Shown here in pieces: positions 1-4,619 of a DNA stretch of 5,635 bases. Under the pieces are notes generated by a model, which worked only from the letters and a program-made list of their open reading frames with translations, did not search any database and was not told the DNA's origin. The translations under genes and the position numbers were made by a program. The stretch comes from Bacteroidetes bacterium 4572_112 (GTDB lineage: Bacteria; Bacteroidota; Bacteroidia; Bacteroidales; UBA1556), in NCBI GenBank assembly GCA_002254285.1, contig NIUZ01000164.1, positions 1 to 5,635 on the forward strand, written 5' to 3'. Position 1 is the stretch's first letter. Each line of letters begins with the position of its first letter.

Positions 1-107
1 GCTTGCAAAGAAGCCTCTTCTACTGTGAGTTTAAATTTTCGTTGTTCCTTAGTACATGACGTAAGTGCAACGATGCTTATCAATATTATTATAAGATATC
101 TTTTCAT
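1..107 (-). CDS. Putative lipoprotein, N-terminal 35 codons only (runs off the left edge)
   Basis: An ATG at 107-105 opens a frame that stays open to the window edge. It encodes a short signal peptide: Met-Lys-Arg, a hydrophobic core (YLIIILISIVA), then LTSC with Cys18 at the lipobox position (codon 56-54). After Cys18 come polar residues (TKEQRKFKLTVEEASLQ). This is a typical type II (lipoprotein) signal: Cys18 would be lipidated and become the mature N-terminus, and the protein would sit on the periplasmic side of the inner or outer membrane. The start lies 10 nt after the stop of the rhodanese-like gene, so it is almost certainly in the same operon. No Shine-Dalgarno site is visible. The visible mature part is too short to assign a family. 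A second rhodanese-type or other sulfur-handling lipoprotein would fit the context, but that is a guess. Confidence 0.75.
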   Translation of the reverse strand, partial: MKRYLIIILISIVALTSCTKEQRKFKLTVEEASLQ

Positions 108-117
108 AGTATAAATA

Positions 118-741
118 TTAATCACAACCACCACCAGCTGCAGATTTTTTCTTACGTTTAATAGGTAAACTAGCTTTTTTCTTTATTGTTGGTGCACCAA
201 CAGTTGATCCTCCACCAAAGTAAGAGCTAGCTGCTTTTCTAAAGCTATATGTTTCAAATTCTGTTCTAAGAGCTGTTTCTTTTGGCTCAGTAGGTTTTAG
301 TATAGTCTCTACCCATCTATTAAGACCACCTTTAAGAATAAATACATTCTTATAAGATAATCGTGATGTTAGAGTCCATGCTTTAACTGCTAGGTCAGAG
401 CTATTAGAATACAGAATTATAGTTCTTACATTCTGATCCAATACATCTTTGTATTTTTCGTCAGCAAGACTTTCTAATGGAATGTTAATAGCGCCTGTTA
501 AACTGTATTTATCATATTCAGTTTTAGATCTAAGGTCTACTAATAATATAGTAGGGTCATCAGCCATGATTTTTCGCGCTAACTCATCAGTTGTTACGTA
601 CTTATTAGTCTGCGATATAATATCTATTAAATCGCATGGCTGTACTTTTTCAAAAGGTTCTTTTTGTGTAGTATCTATAATAAATGCTCCAAAAGCTCCT
701 ATAACTAGTAGTACAACATAAAATATACTTGTTTTGCTCAT
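118..741 (-). CDS. Membrane-anchored rhodanese-like protein lacking the catalytic cysteine
   Basis: This 207-residue protein has one N-terminal hydrophobic segment (about residues 5-22) after a Lys, predicting a membrane anchor or uncleaved signal with the body in the periplasm. Residues about 46-147 match a single rhodanese domain: VDLRSKTEYDKYSLTGAINI around 68-87 (usual form D-R-x4-E-x4-H-I-x-G-A-x-N-I-P), the central strand IILYS at 108-112, and GGLNRW at 138-143. Active rhodaneses have Cys after the LY strand, in a C-x2-G-x-R-S type loop. Here Ser112 takes that place and the loop reads SNSSDLA, so the Gly, Arg and Ser are also gone. Sulfurtransferase activity by the usual route is therefore unlikely. 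The C-terminal tail (about 186-207) is Lys-rich and ends AAGGGCD, with Cys206 next to last; the only other cysteine is Cys36. It starts 11 nt after the transporter gene. A sulfur-binding, carrier or scaffold role is inference. Confidence 0.85.
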   Translation of the reverse strand: MSKTSIFYVVLLVIGAFGAFIIDTTQKEPFEKVQPCDLIDIISQTNKYVTTDELARKIMADDPTILLVDLRSKTEYDKYSLTGAINIPLESLADEKYKDVLDQNVRTIILYSNSSDLAVKAWTLTSRLSYKNVFILKGGLNRWVETILKPTEPKETALRTEFETYSFRKAASSYFGGGSTVGAPTIKKKASLPIKRKKKSAAGGGCD

Positions 742-752
742 CTAATTAGTTT

Positions 753-1355
753 TTAAAGTTTATAATTGGTACTAGCTACTACTTTCTTTTGAATAATACT
801 TACAGCAAAGAATGCTACTGCTGCAATTACGGTAAGTAATAGAATAAATAGTCCATCACTCATACCCATCCATTCAGCAATATTAACTTTACCCATAGCA
901 CCGCTACCTCTAAGTTCTTTCCATACCGAATCGTATGTGAAAGCATAACCAAAGATACCGATTAGTGCTCCACCAACAAATATCATTGCATCAATTTTGC
1001 CAGTAACAGCAGCGCAAACGCTTGTGCCGGGGCAAAATCCACCAATAATAAATCCAAATGCCATAATTAAACCACCAATTAATGTTGGTATCCAATATGT
1101 TTTAGGGTAAAAAGTTAGACTTATGTCCATAATTCCAAAATGATTTAGAAAGAAAATGATGATAGCAGCAGTAATTGCTGCTGAGAAGAATACTTTTAAT
1201 ACAACAAAATCGTAGCCATAAAATACGCCAGCTAGTTTTCTTGTATTAGTAAATCCGGCAGCTTCTAGTAAGAAGCCAAAGCCTATGCCGATGAAAAAAC
1301 CAATTAAAATATTAATTTCTTCGCTTATTAGCTCTTGTGGAAATAATGGTCCCAT
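753..1355 (-). CDS. YeeE/YedE (TsuA-type) thiosulfate transporter family, second half-protein
   Basis: This 200-residue integral membrane protein has about five hydrophobic helices or re-entrant segments (roughly 14-32, 52-70, 88-106, 122-140 and 168-188). Its signature is GGFCPGTSVCAAVTG at 105-119, with Cys108 in the FCPGT turn and Cys114 close by. A Gly-Phe-Cys-Pro-Gly turn of this kind is typical of the second partner of split YeeE/YedE proteins (DUF6691-like). In full-length TsuA/YeeE, conserved cysteines in the central channel are known to pass thiosulfate by transient S-S-H hydrogen bonding. At 200 residues it is about half of a full-length family member (about 350). The gene begins 22 nt after the other half and ends 11 nt before the rhodanese-like gene. 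The two halves probably pair to form one pore. Thiosulfate is the best-supported substrate for the family, but other sulfur species cannot be excluded. No Shine-Dalgarno site is seen; the leader is AT-rich. Confidence 0.85.
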   Translation of the reverse strand: MGPLFPQELISEEINILIGFFIGIGFGFLLEAAGFTNTRKLAGVFYGYDFVVLKVFFSAAITAAIIIFFLNHFGIMDISLTFYPKTYWIPTLIGGLIMAFGFIIGGFCPGTSVCAAVTGKIDAMIFVGGALIGIFGYAFTYDSVWKELRGSGAMGKVNIAEWMGMSDGLFILLLTVIAAVAFFAVSIIQKKVVASTNYKL

Positions 1356-1377
1356 AGTTTATTATATTTTAAATAGT

Positions 1378-1896
1378 TTAAATCCAAATTTTTCTAAAGA
1401 AATATGCGATCATATAACCGCCACCGAATATTGCAATAAGTCCGATAAAGCCACTTAGGGATAAAACTCCCATTCCTGACATTACCATTCCTGATGTACA
1501 ACCTCTACCTAATTGAGAACCTATACCGAAAAGTATACCTCCAATTAAGGCGTATATTAGTCTTTTCTTATTGGTTATTTTAGGTGATTTTCCTATTTCT
1601 ATTTTTAGTCTACCAGCAAAAGCTGCAGATATAATTGCTCCGGCAATAACTCCTAGTACTTCAAATACTAACCAAGTTTTGGCAGGAGAATGCTCTCCAC
1701 CGACTCTAGCTTTGAAAAAACTAGCATTACTAGCATAATCGTGGTTTACTGCGTCTACACTTGCAACCACAACAGACTTAAGTGCACCACTGGCTCCTAG
1801 TCCTTCCCCTGAGAAATAATATGCTGCTACCATAAATACTCCAATGAGTATTCCTGCTAGATAGGGGTTCATAAATTTTTTGCTTTTATCTTCCAT
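1378..1896 (-). CDS. YeeE/YedE (TsuA-type) thiosulfate transporter family, first half-protein
   Basis: This 172-residue membrane protein has about four hydrophobic segments (roughly 12-30, 75-95, 112-128 and 142-166). A polar loop at about 48-74, possibly periplasmic, separates the first two. The signature GSQLGRGCTSGMVMSGM at 126-142 is the G-C-T-S-G turn of the YeeE/YedE family. Cys133 is the only cysteine in the protein and is the likely sulfur-contacting residue. With the next gene the two halves total 372 residues, close to a full-length transporter such as E. coli YeeE/TsuA (about 350). They therefore look like the two pseudo-symmetric repeats encoded separately. The start lies 24 nt after the psrC-like stop, and the leader is AT-rich without a Shine-Dalgarno site. 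Co-location with a sulfur-compound reductase suggests it supplies or removes thiosulfate or a related product. The transport direction is not visible from sequence. Confidence 0.85.
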   Translation of the reverse strand: MEDKSKKFMNPYLAGILIGVFMVAAYYFSGEGLGASGALKSVVVASVDAVNHDYASNASFFKARVGGEHSPAKTWLVFEVLGVIAGAIISAAFAGRLKIEIGKSPKITNKKRLIYALIGGILFGIGSQLGRGCTSGMVMSGMGVLSLSGFIGLIAIFGGGYMIAYFFRKIWI

Positions 1897-1920
1897 GATA
1901 ATTTTATAAAAATTTTAAGG

Positions 1921-2922
1921 TTAAAGTATGTGGAATCCTGATGCTTGACCAGCATACACCATTATAAATCTAAAAAGTAAACCACCCATTAATATTAAGA
2001 ATGCTGGAATAGCTATAGGGACATGAAAGCCTCTAAGTTCCATTATTTCTAATATTGCAGGAAGCACTAATCCCATACCTACTACTAATACCCAAAATAC
2101 AACAGTAAAAGGTCCACCAAGTAATAATTGTGCTGCTTCTACTTGAGCAACTCCACTTGAAAGGAATCCCATAAACATATGTATAATGAAGAATAATTCG
2201 ATAGCGATTAACATAAGGTCAATCTTGCTATATAAGGTGCGTTCTTTATGGTCGTTGCTCATCCACATTAATAATGCTGCAGCGGTAGAAACTCCTGATG
2301 TTAAAAACAGAGGTCCTAGTATTGCTGTATTCCATAATGGACGCGCATTAAATGCTGATAAAAGAATACCAGTATAAACACCTAGTACAATAGATAAACC
2401 GATAGTTACATAGGCAACCATTGCTCGGTTTTTGATGAAAAGATCCATTATTGCAGGTAAAACAGGTAGTTTTTTAATTAGGTCATTTGCCCAATTAAGA
2501 AGTCCTATCATTTTGCAATTAGGCTTATTCTCTTTTAGATACTCTATAATATCATCGAGGTAGCTCAATGGCCATAGTATAGCAGGTATCATTATCACTG
2601 ATAATGTCCAAGCTCCCCACGACATTGGAGATTCGATTCTGAAGTGTAGGAATAATTGCCAAAAATACAATACATGATGTAAATCGTATAATAACAACAT
2701 TAAACCTAATATAATGATTATAGGCGCAATTATTGGTGCAACCTTTACAGTCATTGGCATAGAGTCTGCTTTACCTTTAAGGTAAAAGAAGCTAGCGAAA
2801 AATAGCAAGCCTGCTGCTAAACCGCCAAAAAACAGATAAAGTGCTATAGGCCCCCCCCATACTTCTAGATGAGGATATACGTGTGGTATAGACCTGCCAC
2901 TTACATTTATTATTTCTTCCAT
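1921..2922 (-). CDS. psrC: NrfD/PsrC-family membrane subunit of a sulfur-compound (polysulfide/thiosulfate) reductase
   Basis: This 333-residue polytopic protein is the size of PsrC/NrfD. Eight helices can be placed at about 24-48, 62-84, 101-120, 166-190, 198-221, 234-255, 269-291 and 302-323. Family hallmarks include HLEVWGGPIALYLFFGGLAAG at the first helix, SPMSWGAW at 98-105 before the third, and ARPLWNTAILGPLFLTSGVS at 193-212. PsrC subunits bind quinone/quinol near the periplasmic face and pass electrons to or from the ferredoxin subunit. They contain no haem, and no haem motif is seen here. A charged linker at about 122-165 joins the two four-helix halves. The start is 15 nt after the ferredoxin stop, with an AT-rich leader and no Shine-Dalgarno site. 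The codons for Trp22-Gly23-Gly24 make a run of eight G. The symbol is by family; other NrfD-type partners are possible, but the gene order A-B-C fits Psr/Phs best. Confidence 0.9.
   Translation of the reverse strand: MEEIINVSGRSIPHVYPHLEVWGGPIALYLFFGGLAAGLLFFASFFYLKGKADSMPMTVKVAPIIAPIIIILGLMLLLYDLHHVLYFWQLFLHFRIESPMSWGAWTLSVIMIPAILWPLSYLDDIIEYLKENKPNCKMIGLLNWANDLIKKLPVLPAIMDLFIKNRAMVAYVTIGLSIVLGVYTGILLSAFNARPLWNTAILGPLFLTSGVSTAAALLMWMSNDHKERTLYSKIDLMLIAIELFFIIHMFMGFLSSGVAQVEAAQLLLGGPFTVVFWVLVVGMGLVLPAILEIMELRGFHVPIAIPAFLILMGGLLFRFIMVYAGQASGFHIL
2851..2858 (-). repeat. Eight-G homopolymer in the psrC-like coding strand
   Basis: Eight consecutive C on the plus strand read as eight G in the coding strand. 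They span the last two bases of the Trp22 codon and both GGG codons of Gly23-Gly24 in the first transmembrane segment. A G run of this length stands out in such AT-rich DNA, since glycine could be encoded without it. Gain or loss of one base would shift the frame after 22-24 codons and abolish the membrane subunit. Confidence 0.9.
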
Positions 2923-2937
2923 AGTTAATTTATGTTT

Positions 2938-3474
2938 TTACTTTAAAAAATATAATTGTGGATTAGTCCCTGCCTCTGGTGCTAGAACGTACCAATCTTT
3001 CTCTTTTAATATTTTAGATACATCACTTTTAGGATCATCTAAGTCGCCAAAGATTAAACAGCTAGTTGGACATACATCCACACATGCTGTATTAAGCCCC
3101 TGCTCCAAACGGTGATCGCAGAATGTGCATTTATCTACATAACCATCAGGATGTACATAGCGAGCTTCATAAGGACAAGCCTCAATACATGCAGCACAAC
3201 CAATACATTCGTCATGTGTTACTTTTACGATTCCACCCTCAATTACGTGACTTGCTCCTGTAGGGCAAGTACGTACGCAAGGTGTATTCTCGCAATGCAT
3301 ACAACGTTCTGATTTAAAGTGCATTTGTACAGTATCAGGATAGGTGCCTTTTACAGCCTCTACTATCCAATCTCTACAATATCCTAACGGTACATTGTTT
3401 TCTGTTTGGCACGCGACTACACAATCGGAGCATCCGACGCATTTTCTCGTATCCATTGCCATTGCATACCTCAT
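2938..3474 (-). CDS. psrB: Ferredoxin-type iron-sulfur subunit of a sulfur-compound reductase (PsrB/PhsB-like)
   Basis: This 178-residue protein carries sixteen cysteines in the four-cluster pattern of PsrB/DmsB/NrfC electron-transfer subunits: C12-C15-C18-C22, C58-C61-C66-C70, C90-C93-C96-C100 and C116-C119-C131-C135. Each group is followed by, or pairs with, the usual Pro (for example CPTGA and ACPYEAR), giving four predicted [4Fe-4S] clusters that wire the molybdenum subunit to the membrane subunit. Cys33 and Cys139 are additional. There is no signal peptide of its own; such subunits are normally exported as a complex with their Tat-signal partner. The first Met is chosen because MRYAMAMD is the usual opening of the family, its ATG overlaps the upstream stop (ATGA), and a strong AGGAGG lies 7 nt before it. 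It ends with the usual GTNPQLYFL. Psr, Phs and related complexes cannot be separated by this subunit alone. Confidence 0.92.
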   Translation of the reverse strand: MRYAMAMDTRKCVGCSDCVVACQTENNVPLGYCRDWIVEAVKGTYPDTVQMHFKSERCMHCENTPCVRTCPTGASHVIEGGIVKVTHDECIGCAACIEACPYEARYVHPDGYVDKCTFCDHRLEQGLNTACVDVCPTSCLIFGDLDDPKSDVSKILKEKDWYVLAPEAGTNPQLYFLK

Positions 3475-4619
3475 GATTTAGCCTCCTCTTTTTTGTGTGA
3501 CTCTTGTTTATGTCCTTTAGTAGCTTCACTTTTCTTTTCAGATTTTTTCTTAGAAGCTGCTTTCTCTTTAGGTTTTTCTGCTTTATAATTTGCAGAAGCA
3601 ATAATCTCTTCCTTACTAGGTTCCTCCAATAAGAATGTTACAAAATTATTACGCATTCCTGTACCACCCATAATTGGGTCGATTTTAATCTTAGTAATTA
3701 ATGGAATGTCATTAATACCACGACCTTTTGCTCTAGATAAATGCTTGTTTGTATGACCAAATCCATGGACCATATAAATAGAATCAGGACGAATACGTTC
3801 TGTTAATCTAGCTTTTGCCGAGAATTCGCTAATAACTCCATCTTGATTTTTTAACCATAAATCAGAATCATTTTCTATTCCCCATAGCTTAGCTGTACGT
3901 GGGTTAATCCATACATTATTTGTTTCGTATAGGTCAAATAAGTAAGGGTTATTTTGTGTTCTACCAAAAGTATGCATAGGTGCTCTACCATATACTAGGT
4001 GATAAAAACCAGGATCTGGTGAATCATGTCTAGTAAATTTAGGCATTGCATCATATCCTTTTTCTGCAAAATCTGTAGAGTATAATTCTATTTTACCAGT
4101 ATTGGTGTTAAATTCGTAATCCTCACCAGGTAAAAGGTAAATAGGCTCTGTAGAAGGGAAGGTTTTAACACCAATCTTCTTCATCTCTTCCAATGAAGAA
4201 CCTACTTGCTTAAATTGCCAGTCAAGAACCTCTTCAAGGTCTTTCCATGGATAGTATTTCTCTAATCCTAGTCTATGACCAAGCTCTTTTGCCATCCACC
4301 ATGCTGGTTTTGAATCGTATTTTGCTTCAACAGCAGGCATACGGAAAGCAATTTGTGGAACTCTGTTTTTACCAGCTCTACTATAATCATGACGCTCAAG
4401 GTAAGTTGACTCTGGTAATACAACATCTGCATAACCTGTCATTTCCATAGGCATAGTATCAACAACCACAATAAGGTCTTGATTTTCTATTGCTTTAAAC
4501 ATCTTAATTCTGTCTGGAATAGTGTTTATTACACTAGTACCAGCAATAAACCAACCTTTAATCTGATGTTTCTTCTCGAAATCAGGAAGACTAGCATCAA
4601 TTAATACATTTGTAAGACC
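3471..4619 (-). CDS. psrA: Molybdopterin oxidoreductase catalytic subunit (PsrA/PhsA-like), C-terminal part after the frame break
   Basis: This frame continues the catalytic subunit that starts upstream of 4597. Matching sequence begins near 4619 (GLTNVLIDASLPDFEKKHQI), before the first ATG in this frame at 4502. The part up to 4502 reads KGWFIAGTSVINTIP, and after it come VVDTMPMEMTGYADVVLPES and TYLERHDY, hallmarks of the family. Counting from the ATG at 4502, residues about 165-292 form the molybdopterin-dinucleotide-binding domain (LVYGRAPMHTFGRTQNNP, WINPRTAKLWGI, MVHGFGH). Residues 303-343 form a low-complexity tail with 14 Lys and 7 Glu in 41 residues. The tail is not part of the fold and is unusual for the family. 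The TGA overlaps the ferredoxin ATG by 4 nt. If translated alone from 4502 the piece would lack the iron-sulfur and most of the cofactor domains and could not work. It is best read as part of one disrupted or mis-assembled gene. Confidence 0.85.
   Translation of the reverse strand, partial: GLTNVLIDASLPDFEKKHQIKGWFIAGTSVINTIPDRIKMFKAIENQDLIVVVDTMPMEMTGYADVVLPESTYLERHDYSRAGKNRVPQIAFRMPAVEAKYDSKPAWWMAKELGHRLGLEKYYPWKDLEEVLDWQFKQVGSSLEEMKKIGVKTFPSTEPIYLLPGEDYEFNTNTGKIELYSTDFAEKGYDAMPKFTRHDSPDPGFYHLVYGRAPMHTFGRTQNNPYLFDLYETNNVWINPRTAKLWGIENDSDLWLKNQDGVISEFSAKARLTERIRPDSIYMVHGFGHTNKHLSRAKGRGINDIPLITKIKIDPIMGGTGMRNNFVTFLLEEPSKEEIIASANYKAEKPKEKAASKKKSEKKSEATKGHKQESHKKEEAKS
3482..3487 (-). promoter_or_regulatory. 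Strong Shine-Dalgarno site (AGGAGG) for the ferredoxin gene, inside the end of the upstream gene
   Basis: The coding strand has AGGAGG with 7 nt before the ATG at 3474. It lies within the last codons (Glu-Glu-Ala) of the upstream oxidoreductase gene, whose TGA overlaps the ATG (ATGA at 3474-3471). The arrangement predicts translational coupling of the two subunits. It is the only clear Shine-Dalgarno site in the window. The other starts have AT-rich leaders. The site could be partly a by-product of the Lys/Glu-rich tail codons. Confidence 0.6.

Noticed and set aside
406..408. Ser112 of the rhodanese-like protein as a sequencing error for Cys (TCT versus TGT)
   Set aside because: The neighbouring loop residues (Gly, Arg, Ser) are also replaced, so the whole active-site loop has diverged and a single miscalled base does not explain it.
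449..721. Plus-strand open frames (449-721, 2186-2377, 3112-3312, 3406-3588, 4247-4450)
   Set aside because: All lie antisense to genes with clear family motifs and show no recognisable domain or start signal.
3374..3601. Minus-strand open frame of 75 codons across the psrA-psrB junction
   Set aside because: It is an out-of-frame reading of the A-rich Lys/Glu tail codons and the ferredoxin start, and both real frames explain the same DNA.
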